A DNA stretch of 64,000 bases from Aurantiacibacter atlanticus (GTDB lineage Bacteria; Pseudomonadota; Alphaproteobacteria; Sphingomonadales; Sphingomonadaceae): assembly GCF_001077815.2 (NCBI RefSeq), contig NZ_CP011310.1, forward strand, positions 1,116,001 through 1,180,000. Reading direction: 5' to 3'. Position 1 is the stretch's first letter, and every line of letters starts with the position of its first letter. This document shows positions 41,259 through 50,905 of this stretch, in pieces. Under the pieces are notes generated by a model. The model saw only the letters and a list, made by a program, of their open reading frames with translations. It searched no databases and was not told the origin of the DNA. The translations under genes were made by a program, and so were the position numbers.

Positions 41259-42887
41259 GTGCACGGTCAGCCGGAGGTGCGCATCTCTTTCATCCTATTT
41301 GCCGCAGCGCTGTCGCCCTTGCTCGGCGTGCTCGTCCTTCTGGTCGGACTGAGGCTGCCGGCGTCGCGTGCCATGGCTTTGAGTTACCTCATAACGCTCG
41401 GCGCCGGTCTCTTCCTGTGGCAAATGCCGCCCGTTACAATCCTCGCCGCTTCCATTGAGGGTCTGGCGATTGCGGCATCGGTGCTATGGATCATCCTTGG
41501 CGCGATCCTTCTTCTAAAGCTCCTGAGCGAAGGCAAGGCGATGGAGCGGATACGAACAGGGTTCGCTGCACTATCGCCGGAGCCGCGCGTGCAGCTTGTG
41601 GTCATAAGCTGGACCTTCGGTGCCTTTCTCGAAGGCGCCGCCGGTTTCGGAACGCCTGCGGCGATTACAGCACCGCTTCTGGTTGCGCTTCGATTTTCGC
41701 CGATCGGGGCCGTGACGCTCGCGTTGGTCGCGAACAGCAGCCCAGTGGCATTCGGAGCGATCGGCACGCCGGTCGCGATCGGTTTGCAAGAGGGATTGCG
41801 CCAGTCGAATGCTCCCGCAGGTGGGTTCACGCTTATCGAAGGTGCCGCCAGCACGGCCGCTGCGATCGACCTGCTCGCCGGCTCCTTCATCCCTTGGGTA
41901 CTTGTCCTGCTCTATTCTCGATTTTTTTCCCAGGAACGCAGCTGGAAAAGCGGCTTGGCCTATTGGCGCTTCGCGCTATTTGCAGGATTTGCCTATACAG
42001 TTCCCACGTTCGCCGTCGCCTTGCTCCTTGGCCCTGAGCTTCCCACGCTGCTCGGCGCCCTTGCCGCCATCATGCTCGTGATTCCCGCTGCGCAGCGTGG
42101 CTGGCTTGTGCCTCGCTCTGACAAAGCCGCTCCTGGACCGCCCGCCATAACCCGGTCATCGCCCCTTTCGCTGCTGCGAGCCTGGGGGCCCTATCTCATT
42201 CTTGCTGCCCTCCTGCTCGTGACCCGGACCGATCTCCTGCCGATTAAACACGCATTGCAGAGCGCGTCACTCGGATGGGATCGCGTACTCGGCACCACGA
42301 TAAACATCGCCCTGGCCCCTCTTTACCTGCCCGGCACGATGTTTCTCATTGCCGCCATATCGGCCCTCTTCCTGTTGCCGTTCGACCACCAGAAAATACT
42401 TCGTGCCGGCCGCGACACAGTCAAAATCACCGCCGCGAGCGCGATGACCCTTGCCGCCGCCGTGCCGATGATCCGCGTCTTCGTGCATTCCTCCGACAAT
42501 ATGGCGGGGTTGCCGAGCATGCCGATGTCTCTCGCCAGTCTCGCTGCCGATGCGGCTGGCAGCAGCTGGATGATCTTCGCGCCATTCATCGGTGCATTGG
42601 GGAGCTTTCTGTCGGGAAGCGCAACCTTCAGCAACATGACCTTCGCACTGTTTCAGGTCACGGCAGCCGAACAGGCCTCTTTGCAGCCAGAAATCGTCCT
42701 GGCAGCGCAGATTCTCGGCGCGAGTGCGGGCAATATGGTTTCGGTCGTGAACGTCGTGGCCGCTGCGGCCGTAGTAGGGCTCGTCGGGCGCGAGGGAACG
42801 ATCATCCGTTTCACGCTCGTTCCTATGCTCGCTTATACGTCCACAGTAGGACTTCTGGCGATCGCCTTTGCGAGCGTGCCGGGATGA
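41259..42887 (+). CDS. lctP: L-lactate permease family transporter, second copy
   Basis: 542 aa from GTG 41259; the start is uncertain (GTG 41193 and GTG 41277 are in frame; no ATG is available before the first helix). It is strongly hydrophobic with LctP signatures: FGAFLEGAAGFGTPAAITAP, GAIGTPVAIGLQ, FIGALGSFLSGSATFSNMTF and ASAGNMVSVVNVVAAAAVVG. It diverges from the copy at 12017-13507, notably in the HN to VN change in the last motif, so it may prefer another 2-hydroxy acid. Its stop overlaps the next start as ATGA, so it is translationally coupled to a cation/proton antiporter. Confidence 0.87.
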   Translation: MHGQPEVRISFILFAAALSPLLGVLVLLVGLRLPASRAMALSYLITLGAGLFLWQMPPVTILAASIEGLAIAASVLWIILGAILLLKLLSEGKAMERIRTGFAALSPEPRVQLVVISWTFGAFLEGAAGFGTPAAITAPLLVALRFSPIGAVTLALVANSSPVAFGAIGTPVAIGLQEGLRQSNAPAGGFTLIEGAASTAAAIDLLAGSFIPWVLVLLYSRFFSQERSWKSGLAYWRFALFAGFAYTVPTFAVALLLGPELPTLLGALAAIMLVIPAAQRGWLVPRSDKAAPGPPAITRSSPLSLLRAWGPYLILAALLLVTRTDLLPIKHALQSASLGWDRVLGTTINIALAPLYLPGTMFLIAAISALFLLPFDHQKILRAGRDTVKITAASAMTLAAAVPMIRVFVHSSDNMAGLPSMPMSLASLAADAAGSSWMIFAPFIGALGSFLSGSATFSNMTFALFQVTAAEQASLQPEIVLAAQILGASAGNMVSVVNVVAAAAVVGLVGREGTIIRFTLVPMLAYTSTVGLLAIAFASVPG

Positions 42888-44110
42888 TCGAACATGTCCT
42901 CCATCTCGTCGTCCTACTACTTGCAGCGAGAGCGCTGGGGGAGGTTGCCACACGGCTTGGTCAGCCAGCCCTGGTTGGCGAGATCGTAGCGGGGTTGGTG
43001 CTGGCGTTAGCGGCCGCATATACTGACGCCGCATTCCTCGCCGACCTCTCGCAAAGCGCCCTTCTCGATCTGGCCGCGGAATTCGGCATTTTTTTCCTCC
43101 TGCTGCTTGCTGGACTGGAAATCGCTCCTGGCGAAATTCTGCGTCATTCCGCGCGCTCGCTCGCCGTCGCAACTGGAGGTGTAGTGCTTCCACTGCTGCT
43201 CGGCGTCACGCTCGCCTGGTTGGTAATTCCCGACAACCCGGCAAAAATCATTCAGAGCCTGCTGGTAGGCGTGGCCCTCTCCATATCCGCTGTCCCGGTC
43301 GCGGTCGGCGTGTTTATGGACCTGGGCATGCTGCACACACCGACGGGCCGAACTGTCGTCGCTGCCGCGATCCTCGATGACATTGCCGGGCTCATCCTTC
43401 TCGCACTTCTGACGGGCGCGATTGCAGTCGGGACCGTCCCGGACCCTACGGCTTTGCTGCCGCTCCTTGCCAAAACGAGCGTTTTCTTCCTCGTCGTGGC
43501 TGGCGCTGGCTTGCTGGGCACGCGAAGAATAGCCAGACTCATTGCGGCAGTGCGGATTCCGGCATCGGAATTTTCCGCACTTGTTCTTACCGCACTGGCG
43601 TTTTCAGGCCTAGCCGAGCTTCTCGGATTGGATTTCATTGTCGGTGCTTTTGTCGCAGGCCTGCTGTTCGACGCCAAAAGCCTCGGAGCAGCGCGCTTCG
43701 CACGTCTCAAAGCGTCGGTGAGCGATCTCACGCTGGGCCTGTTGGCGCCGCTTTTCTTTCTGTCGATTGGGTTCCGGGTGGATTTGAGCGCCCTCGCGGT
43801 AATTCCTGGCGTTGTCCTATTGCTCATCGTGGTCGCACTAATCGGAAAAATCCTGGGAGCTGGTCTGCCGGCCTTACTCCTCGGCCACACCCGCAGGGAG
43901 GCGTTAGGTGTCGGCATCGGAATGAGCGGCCGCGGCGCCGTTGAACTTATTATTGTGAGCATCGCCTTTGAAGCGGGGCTGTTCGCCGGACCTCTGCCGG
44001 TTGTAGCTAACCTCTTCTCGGCGCTTGTTATTATGGCGCTGGTGACGACGATCCTCACGCCCATCGGGCTGCGCTGGCTCTTCCGCAAGCGTACGCGCGA
44101 GACTCTGTAA
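42884..44110 (+). CDS. Cation/proton antiporter, CPA2 (KefB/NhaS-like), no regulatory domain
   Basis: 408 aa from ATG 42884. About a dozen transmembrane helices; the family motif is ARALGEVATRLGQPALVGEI at the N-terminus, with FFLLLLAGLEI, the AAAILDDIAGLILLAL helix carrying the Asp pair region, and GMSGRGAVELIIVSIA near the end. The soluble TrkA-N/RCK domain of KefB/KefC is absent. It exchanges Na+ or K+ for H+. The 4-bp overlap with lctP implies that proton-coupled lactate movement and pH or ion balance are made together. Confidence 0.88.
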   Translation: MIEHVLHLVVLLLAARALGEVATRLGQPALVGEIVAGLVLALAAAYTDAAFLADLSQSALLDLAAEFGIFFLLLLAGLEIAPGEILRHSARSLAVATGGVVLPLLLGVTLAWLVIPDNPAKIIQSLLVGVALSISAVPVAVGVFMDLGMLHTPTGRTVVAAAILDDIAGLILLALLTGAIAVGTVPDPTALLPLLAKTSVFFLVVAGAGLLGTRRIARLIAAVRIPASEFSALVLTALAFSGLAELLGLDFIVGAFVAGLLFDAKSLGAARFARLKASVSDLTLGLLAPLFFLSIGFRVDLSALAVIPGVVLLLIVVALIGKILGAGLPALLLGHTRREALGVGIGMSGRGAVELIIVSIAFEAGLFAGPLPVVANLFSALVIMALVTTILTPIGLRWLFRKRTRETL

Positions 44111-44245
44111 TAGGGCGGCTCCCCTCACGTCTCTTATATTGAGAAAACGCAAGGACGCACCAGAGTTTCGCGCGTATTGCACCGGTCATTGCGGTGGCAG
44201 CGCATGACCTTCGTCTTAAGATGCACGACGGATCCGGAGATTTCG
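44111..44245. other. Gap before PEP synthase
   Basis: 135 bases. TTGAGAAAACGCAA near 44139 is only a weak FNR-like match (three mismatches in the half-sites). CGGAGATTTCG directly before ATG 44246 is the ribosome binding site. The ppsA frame is open upstream to 44177 but shows no conserved residues there. Confidence 0.35.
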
Positions 44246-46666
44246 ATGAGCAATACCCATACTGTCTGGTTTGAGGATATCGGCCGGGGTGACGTTCCCC
44301 TCGTTGGCGGGAAGAACGCTTCCCTCGGTGAAATGGTCGCTGCGCTGTCCAGGCGCGGGATCAAGGTCCCGGGCGGCTTTGCCACCACCGCCGACGCGTA
44401 TCGCTACTATGTCTCCGCGAACGGAATCGAACCCGAAATGAGGCGATGGCTCGAGGCACTAGATACCGGACATGCCTCGCTGCAGGAAACAGGTGCGGCT
44501 GTCCGTCAGGCTTTTCTCGAGGGTGTATTTCCATCGGACCTCGAGGCGTCAATCATAGAGTCCTATACGAAGCTTTCGGCGCGTAACGGGCAGGAGGCCC
44601 TCAGCGTCGCCGTTCGCAGCAGCGCCACAGCCGAAGACTTGCCGGATGCCAGCTTCGCCGGCCAACAAGAGACGTTTCTCAATGTCACAGGTCAGCGGGC
44701 GCTGCTTGACGCCTGCCGGCGCTGCTACGCTTCGCTCTTCACCGACCGCGCGATCAGCTATCGGCAAGCGCAAGGCTTCGATCATATGGACGTTGCGCTC
44801 TCGATCGGCGTCCAGCAAATGGTCCGTTCGGATCTGGCGGGTTCCGGCGTCATGTTTTCCGTCGATACGGAAACGGGCTTTCCCGACGTGGTCGTGATCA
44901 GTGCCGCGTGGGGTCTTGGTGAAACCGTCGTCCAAGGTGCCGTCGATCCCGATACCTACCGTGTCTTCAAACCGTTCCTTGGGCAGGAGGGTAAGACCCC
45001 GCTTGTCGAGCGTAGTCTGGGCGCCAAGGAGCGTAAGATGATCTACGCAACAGGAGGAAGTGTGCGGACCCTGACCAAGCGGACGACACGGCGCGAACGC
45101 GAGACGTTCGTATTGTCGGACGCCGAAGTCCTGGAGCTGGCCCGCTGCGCAAAGACTATCGAAGACCATTATGGCCGCGCCATGGATATGGAATGGGCGA
45201 AGGATGGCGAGAGCGATGAACTCTTTATCGTCCAGGCCCGGCCGGAAACCGTGCAAACGCAAAAGGAAGCGGGAAAACTCGTCAGCTACCGGCTGAAGGG
45301 GAAAGCTGAGCCGATTCTCACAGGTGCCGCTGTCGGCGAGGCGATCGCCAATGGCGAGGTCTGCGCAATCCGCGACGCCTCGCAGATCGACGCATTTCGC
45401 GATGGCACCATCCTCGTTACCGGCATGACCGATCCGGACTGGGTCCCGATCATGAAACGCGCGGCAGGTATCATCACCGACCACGGCGGCACGACCAGCC
45501 ATGCCGCGATCGTCAGCCGCGAGCTTGGGGTTCCGGCAATTGTCGGCACGCAGACCGCGACCCGCGTTTTGCAGGATGGCCAGGCGATTACGCTTTCATG
45601 CGCAGAGGGCGATCGGGGTGCCGTCTACGAGGGAACGCTCGACTACGAAGCGACCGAAGTCGATCTGGCCGGGCTTCCTGAAACCACAACCGATGTCATG
45701 CTGAACATTGCCAGCCCGGCCGCAGCCATGCGCTGGTGGCGGCTTCCCGCCCATGGGGTTGGCCTTGCGCGCATGGAGTTTGTCATCAACAATCTGGTAA
45801 AAGTCCATCCGATGGCGCTGATCGAGCCTCACCGCGTGAGCGATGAAGGCGCTCGGCAGGCGATTGAAGACCTCACGCGCGGCTATGACAATCCGGCTGA
45901 ATATTTCGTCGACACCTTGTCGCTCGGCCTTGCGAAACTCGCGGCGCCCTTTCATCCGCAACCCGTGATTGTGCGCCTCAGCGATTTCAAGTCGAACGAA
46001 TATGCCCATCTGCTTGGCGGCGAGTCTTTCGAGCCTGAAGAGGAGAATCCGATGATAGGTTGGCGCGGTGCGTCGCGCTATCACAGCGAAAGCTACCGGC
46101 CCGGCTTCGAGCTCGAATGCCGTGCGCTGAAACGTCTGCGTGAGGAGATTGGATTCGACAATGTCGTTATAATGGTGCCTTTCTGCAGGACTCTGGCAGA
46201 GGCCGATCGGGTTCTCGAGGTGATGGAGGAAAACGGGCTTAAACGCGGGGAGAACGGCCTCCAGATTTACATGATGTGCGAAATACCTTCGAATGTATTC
46301 CTCGCCGAAGAGTTTGCGAGAAAGTTTGATGGTTTCTCCATCGGTTCGAACGACCTGACGCAGCTCATCCTCGGGATCGACCGCGATTCCGACATTCTGG
46401 CCGATCAGTTCGACGAACGCGATGAGGCGGTCAAACGGGCGATTGCGCAAGCTATCGCGAAAGCGCACGACGCCGGCATAAAAATCGGCATCTGCGGTCA
46501 GGCCCCGAGCGACCATCCCGAATTCGCCGCCTTTCTGGTCGAGCAGGGCATCGATTCCATTTCGCTCAACCCCGACAGTTTTGTCTCCACCATGAAAGTG
46601 GTTGCTGAAGCAGAGGCGCGCGCGGCAAGAACGCGCGCGCCTGCTGGAGTAGGGCCGAGCTCATGA
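44246..46666 (+). CDS. ppsA: Phosphoenolpyruvate synthase
   Basis: 806 aa from ATG 44246. N-terminal PEP/pyruvate-binding ATP-grasp domain: VPLVGGKNASLGEMVAAL, AVRSSATAEDLPDASFAGQQ. Swivelling phosphohistidine domain: ITDHGGTTSHAAIVSRELG (His 419). C-terminal PEP-binding barrel: GLARMEFVI, MCEIPSNVFLAEEF, GSNDLTQLILGIDRDS and GICGQAPSDHPEFA with the catalytic Cys. Reaction: pyruvate + ATP + water to PEP + AMP + Pi, the entry to gluconeogenesis from lactate or pyruvate. The stop overlaps the next start (ATGA). Confidence 0.95.
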   Translation: MSNTHTVWFEDIGRGDVPLVGGKNASLGEMVAALSRRGIKVPGGFATTADAYRYYVSANGIEPEMRRWLEALDTGHASLQETGAAVRQAFLEGVFPSDLEASIIESYTKLSARNGQEALSVAVRSSATAEDLPDASFAGQQETFLNVTGQRALLDACRRCYASLFTDRAISYRQAQGFDHMDVALSIGVQQMVRSDLAGSGVMFSVDTETGFPDVVVISAAWGLGETVVQGAVDPDTYRVFKPFLGQEGKTPLVERSLGAKERKMIYATGGSVRTLTKRTTRRERETFVLSDAEVLELARCAKTIEDHYGRAMDMEWAKDGESDELFIVQARPETVQTQKEAGKLVSYRLKGKAEPILTGAAVGEAIANGEVCAIRDASQIDAFRDGTILVTGMTDPDWVPIMKRAAGIITDHGGTTSHAAIVSRELGVPAIVGTQTATRVLQDGQAITLSCAEGDRGAVYEGTLDYEATEVDLAGLPETTTDVMLNIASPAAAMRWWRLPAHGVGLARMEFVINNLVKVHPMALIEPHRVSDEGARQAIEDLTRGYDNPAEYFVDTLSLGLAKLAAPFHPQPVIVRLSDFKSNEYAHLLGGESFEPEEENPMIGWRGASRYHSESYRPGFELECRALKRLREEIGFDNVVIMVPFCRTLAEADRVLEVMEENGLKRGENGLQIYMMCEIPSNVFLAEEFARKFDGFSIGSNDLTQLILGIDRDSDILADQFDERDEAVKRAIAQAIAKAHDAGIKIGICGQAPSDHPEFAAFLVEQGIDSISLNPDSFVSTMKVVAEAEARAARTRAPAGVGPSS

Positions 46667-47676
46667 AGGTCGTCATTTTCGAGGCCGAGGAATGGGAAGC
46701 GGAGGCGTGCCGGGCGCTTTCCGGGGCGCATGAGCTTACCTGTGTAAATGCCCGCCTGACGCCTAAGGAAGCAGCCCTTCATCGCGATGCGGAAGCGATC
46801 AGTACCTTCGTCAACTCGCGGCTCGGCGCGGATGTGCTGACAGAGATGCCCAAGCTGAAATTGATTGCGACGCGTTCGACCGGCTATGATCATATCGATC
46901 TGTCATGGTGCGCTGCGCATGACATCGCAATCGCCAATGTTCCCGATTATGGCGATGTGACAGTTGCCGAACACAGTTTTGCCCTCATGCTTGCAGCCGC
47001 TCGGCACCTGGTGGATGCAGTCGAGCGCACGCGGCGCGGTAATTTCGCTCAGGAAGACCTGAGAGGCATAGAACTGCGCGGCAAGACGCTCGGGGTCATA
47101 GGCACGGGCCGGATCGGTCGCCGGGCAATCGAGATCGCGCGCGGCTTCGGGATGAAAGTTGTGGCCTTTGACGTGATGCCGGACGAGCGTGCGGCAACAG
47201 ATCTGGGGTTTCGATACCTTTCCTTCAGCGACGTCCTTGCGGCAGCCGACATTCTGACACTCCATCTTCCCGCGACTGCGGAAACCGAGGATCTTATTTC
47301 CGATGCGCAGTTCGAACAGATGAAGCCCGGAGCGCTGCTTATCAATACGGCGCGCGGTAACATCGTAAGCGTCCCCGCGCTGGTCCGCGCTTTGGCCGGC
47401 GGAAAGCTGCGCGCAGCCGGTCTCGATGTGCTGCCGAACGAGCCCCTGGTCCGGGAAGAGGCGGAAGTCTTTCGCGGGCCACCACTTGAGAAGGAAAATC
47501 TGGAAGCCTTGGTTGCAAACCATGTGCTGCTGCGGTTCCCAAATGTCATCGTAACGCCTCATGTGGCCTACAACACGCATGAGGCCGTGGCGCGTATTGT
47601 CAAAACTACGATTGCCAATATCGAGGCCTTTGCCGCCGGCGCGCCGCAAAACCTGGTGAAGCTACAAGGCTCATAG
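46663..47676 (+). CDS. D-isomer-specific 2-hydroxyacid dehydrogenase
   Basis: 337 aa. NAD-binding motif TLGVIGTGRIGRRAIEIARG; catalytic residues in INTARGNIVS (Arg), LDVLPNEPLVREE (Glu) and VIVTPHVAYNTHEAV (His). It belongs to the LdhA/VanH branch but differs from the ldhA at 13511-14521 in the HVAYNT motif. It overlaps ppsA by four bases, so its product is made with PEP synthase. Most likely it oxidises D-lactate or a related acid to pyruvate or works in the reverse; direction and substrate are inferred. Confidence 0.87.
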   Translation: MKVVIFEAEEWEAEACRALSGAHELTCVNARLTPKEAALHRDAEAISTFVNSRLGADVLTEMPKLKLIATRSTGYDHIDLSWCAAHDIAIANVPDYGDVTVAEHSFALMLAAARHLVDAVERTRRGNFAQEDLRGIELRGKTLGVIGTGRIGRRAIEIARGFGMKVVAFDVMPDERAATDLGFRYLSFSDVLAAADILTLHLPATAETEDLISDAQFEQMKPGALLINTARGNIVSVPALVRALAGGKLRAAGLDVLPNEPLVREEAEVFRGPPLEKENLEALVANHVLLRFPNVIVTPHVAYNTHEAVARIVKTTIANIEAFAAGAPQNLVKLQGS

Positions 47677-47728
47677 GGCACGCAAGAACCGATGTCGGGG
47701 CGAGCGATCTACGAGATCCGGTCGGTAT

Positions 47729-49624
47729 CTATTGCGCTGCATAGGCGACCGTCTCGCGGGCCATTCTTTCCTCGATCCCGCCGCCCCAATCCTTTTCATG
47801 TTCCGCCAGACGCTCCATCGCCAGCTCCTTGTCGAACAGGTGGAGAAGAACATCACTCGCAATCGGATAGGCTGCCGCAGACCCTCCACCATGTTCAATG
47901 ACAACTGCCACAGCGTAACGGGGCCTGTCGATCGGCGCATAGCCAATGAACAATCCATGGTCGCGCAGTCTCCAGGGGAGCGAGGCGTTGCTGCGAACGC
48001 CGCGACGCCTTTCCGCCATAGTGATGCGGCGCACCTGAGCGGTCCCGGTCTTGCCGGCAAGTTTGATGTCGGCCAAGGGAAGTCTGGCGCGGGTAGCGGT
48101 CCCCCGGCCATTGACGACATCGCTCATCCCCTGACGCACGATCGCAAAATGTGCGGGGTCAATTCGAAGCGATGGTGCCTGTGTTTCTTGCTCCGCCAGC
48201 AGTTCAGGAGCGACCGCTCGACCACTTGCGAGACGGGCTGTCATGACGGCCAATTGTAGAGGGTTTGCAAGCAAATACCCCTGTCCGATAGTGGCATTGA
48301 CGGTGTCATAGACCTGCCATGGCTCTCCGTAGCGCCGCTGCTTCCATTCCGGATCGGGCACCGTGCCGTAATATTGGTAGGGGACCGGGAGATCAGGATA
48401 GCGGGCCCCAAGACCGAAGCGCCTAGCCATATCGGCGATCGGTTGCATGCCGATCCGCACACCCATCAGGTAAAAGTAGATATCGCAGCTTTCGGCAATC
48501 GCGCGGTTCATATCCACCACGCCATGACCGCTCCGGCGCCAGCAATGAAAGGTGCCTCCGCCAATTCGCACTCGTCCCGTGCATACGACCGTTTCTTGAG
48601 GGGCGACACCTTCTTCCAGAAGGGCGAGCGCTGTAATCGGCTTGATGGTCGACCCCGGCGGATACAGACCTTGCAGCGACTTGTTCCTGAGCGGAACGCG
48701 CTCGTCCTGGGAGAGCATATCCCATTCCGATTGGCTGATGCCGTCCGAAAAGCTGTTGGGGTCATAAGCGGGCATCGACGCCATCGCGAGAATACCGCCG
48801 GTCTCGAGATCAAGCGCCACCACCGATCCTGACTGTGGACCCAGACGCCGCGCGGCGTAGGTCTGGAGGTCACGGTCCACAGTAAGCGTGACCGTCTCCC
48901 CAATTTCGTCGGGCCGGATGTCAAGTTCGCGTATCACTTTTCCTCGGGCGGTCACTTCCACCCGGCGCGCGCCTGGTTTTCCCGCCAGGCGGTTCTCCAA
49001 CGTCTTCTCGAGCATATCCTTGCCGATTTGAACGCCGGGAACCATCAGGAATTGGTCACCCGTCTCTTCGTATTCCTCGCGGCTTGGCGCGCCGACATAA
49101 CCCAGAAGATGAGACCCCGCAGCACCCAAAGGATAATCACGAACGAAGGCCCGGGACAGTGCGACCCCTTTAAGCTCGGGCAAATGCACACTGATGGCAG
49201 CGTAATCTTCCCACGCGATGCCGCTTGCGACGCGGACCGGTTGATGGCCCCTGGCCAAATTCAGGTCGCTCCGAAGTCGCTCCAGGTCCTCAGTGTCAAG
49301 CTCGAGTATCGCCGCAAGTTTCGCCATGACCGAACTGGCATCTTGCAGTCGATCCGGAATGAGATCGACCGTGAATTGGGATTTGTTCGTGGCAAGCAGT
49401 TGGCCCCGTCTGTCGAGGATCAGACCGCGTCGAGGGGGGATCAAACTCAGCTGCAGCCGATTGCTTTCCGACAGAAGCTGCCATTTTTCGTTTTCCGCAA
49501 TGGTCAGCCAGGCGAGACGCCCCGCGAGCAAGCCGGCTGTGCCAAGCTGTAGTCCTGCAAAGAACAATGACCTGCGAGAAAACTGCCGTTTCAGCTGATT
49601 TTGGCTAGTGGGTGAACGGCCCAC
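47729..49624 (-). CDS. mrdA: Penicillin-binding protein 2 (elongasome transpeptidase)
   Basis: 631 aa. One N-terminal transmembrane anchor (SLFFAGLQLGTAGLLAGRLA), PBP dimerisation domain (LIPPRRGLILDRRGQLLATN) and transpeptidase domain with the active Ser 325 in YPPGSTIKP, the SxN region in AESCDIYFY, and the KTGTAQ box. It crosslinks peptidoglycan during lateral growth. The usual partners mreC, mreD and rodA are not in the window, so this is probably an accessory copy rather than the housekeeping one. A regulated extra PBP2 would fit an envelope-remodelling role. Confidence 0.92.
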   Translation of the reverse strand: MGRSPTSQNQLKRQFSRRSLFFAGLQLGTAGLLAGRLAWLTIAENEKWQLLSESNRLQLSLIPPRRGLILDRRGQLLATNKSQFTVDLIPDRLQDASSVMAKLAAILELDTEDLERLRSDLNLARGHQPVRVASGIAWEDYAAISVHLPELKGVALSRAFVRDYPLGAAGSHLLGYVGAPSREEYEETGDQFLMVPGVQIGKDMLEKTLENRLAGKPGARRVEVTARGKVIRELDIRPDEIGETVTLTVDRDLQTYAARRLGPQSGSVVALDLETGGILAMASMPAYDPNSFSDGISQSEWDMLSQDERVPLRNKSLQGLYPPGSTIKPITALALLEEGVAPQETVVCTGRVRIGGGTFHCWRRSGHGVVDMNRAIAESCDIYFYLMGVRIGMQPIADMARRFGLGARYPDLPVPYQYYGTVPDPEWKQRRYGEPWQVYDTVNATIGQGYLLANPLQLAVMTARLASGRAVAPELLAEQETQAPSLRIDPAHFAIVRQGMSDVVNGRGTATRARLPLADIKLAGKTGTAQVRRITMAERRRGVRSNASLPWRLRDHGLFIGYAPIDRPRYAVAVVIEHGGGSAAAYPIASDVLLHLFDKELAMERLAEHEKDWGGGIEERMARETVAYAAQ

Positions 49625-49898
49625 GATCCTCTCCTGCTAACAGCTCCAAAGCAAACGCCGCTTGGCGCTTGGTGAAGCGGTCGCAGCTGCATCATGCTGT
49701 GCTTCAACAGCAATGTGAGTTTTCGTTCAAGAGACGCGGGAACGAATAATAACTTACAGGCATTTTGAGCGGCAGGCTGCAATCACACTGGGCATTGCCA
49801 ACGCATGCGCAGGTGTGCGTTGCCGGATAATCAGCGGCACATTTAAGCGACCCACCCGCTTCCGAAGGCAATCTCTACCAGTGAGTTGCAACGCTGAG

Positions 49899-50606
49899 TC
49901 ACCGCGGAGCAAGTGCGATGACTTCTTTGTTTAGCGCATCTTGCGCGTCCTTTATGAACCCGGCTGGATCGGACATGCTGGCTATTGGGGGGAGGATCGA
50001 GACGGTGATCACACCTGGAGAAAGGGTCATATTTTCGTGCCACAGGCAGCCCGCATTGTGGGCTACGACTAGCGCGGGGATCTGAAGGCTCCGATAAAGA
50101 AGCTCAACCCCGCGCTTGAATTCAACGACACTTGCGGGCGGCCTGCGTGTACCTTCCGGGAAAATCAGGACGGAGCGTCCAGCAGCCACTTCCCTGCGGC
50201 AATCAGCGAGCATTTTTCGCATCGCGCTGGTCGAGCGCGTACGGTCGATAGGTATCATAGGGGAATGGCTCAGGAACCATCCGATGACCGGTGTGGCCAA
50301 CAGTTCCTGCTTGGTCACGATCGCGACGTCGGGAAAGAGCACGAGCGCCGCAATTGTCTCCCAGGCCGATTGGTGATTGGCAATGATCAGAACTGGCCCA
50401 TGAGGCACATTGGCTCGGCCTCGCACTGTATAGCGAATTCCACCCAGCAGCGATGAAAGTGCAAGAACACCTCGCGCCCACAAACGGGTGAGCGGTCTGA
50501 TCAGGGCAGCAGGCGTTCCAGCCACCCACAGGAGCGGGATCAACGGCGCGAATAGTAGCGTCCAGAGCGCGAAGGCGGCCCTGAAGATCGTATTGCGAAC
50601 AAACAA
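49899..50606 (-). CDS. plsC: 1-acyl-sn-glycerol-3-phosphate acyltransferase (PlsC-like)
   Basis: 235 aa from TTG 50606 with AAGAGG 9 bases upstream. An N-terminal hydrophobic segment (ALWTLLFAPLIPLLWVAG) anchors the enzyme at the inner membrane. Motif I is ANHQSAWET, an HX4E version of the usual HX4D, as seen in several alphaproteobacterial PlsC proteins. Motif II lies in PMIPIDRT and motif III in LIFPEGTRRPP. It transfers an acyl chain to lysophosphatidic acid. It is separated from mrdA by 274 bases, with no gene in the gap, and probably is an additional copy. Confidence 0.85.
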   Translation of the reverse strand: MFVRNTIFRAAFALWTLLFAPLIPLLWVAGTPAALIRPLTRLWARGVLALSSLLGGIRYTVRGRANVPHGPVLIIANHQSAWETIAALVLFPDVAIVTKQELLATPVIGWFLSHSPMIPIDRTRSTSAMRKMLADCRREVAAGRSVLIFPEGTRRPPASVVEFKRGVELLYRSLQIPALVVAHNAGCLWHENMTLSPGVITVSILPPIASMSDPAGFIKDAQDALNKEVIALAPR

Positions 50607-50905
50607 TGACTGCGCCTCTTTTCGGGAATTCCCCAGTTGGGGAAGACTGGTTTCAGCTGGGTCATTCTAGAGACGGAGCGGCGGAGGAAGCCTTACAGAT
50701 ATCGCTTCCGATCGGCATCTCTTGCCCGCTGTCACCGGGGATCTCAGGTGCGCGCAGCGCTCCGGGAGATTCTCAAATTGACGCGTCGCGCCATGCCATG
50801 CGCGCATCGAGGGCCGACACCATCACAATTTTTCCGAGGCTTTTTGAGGGGTCGCCTCTCTCCGAACGTATTCCCTGTAGGTGGAACTTAGGTAGGGGAA
50901 GAACA

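Noticed and set aside
42275..42883. Extension of the antiporter frame upstream over the lactate permease gene
   Set aside because: The upstream residues are Arg/His/Ser-rich and read a different frame of lctP; ATG 42884 gives a normal family N-terminus.
44137..44152. Possible FNR box before ppsA (TTGAGAAAACGCAA)
   Set aside because: Three half-site mismatches, so not better than chance in a window this size.
50880..50905. EcfG-type promoter (GGAAC) before the sigma gene at 50906
   Set aside because: GGAAC lies 15-20 bases before the start codon and no GTT follows at 16-17 bases, so it cannot serve as a -35 for this gene.
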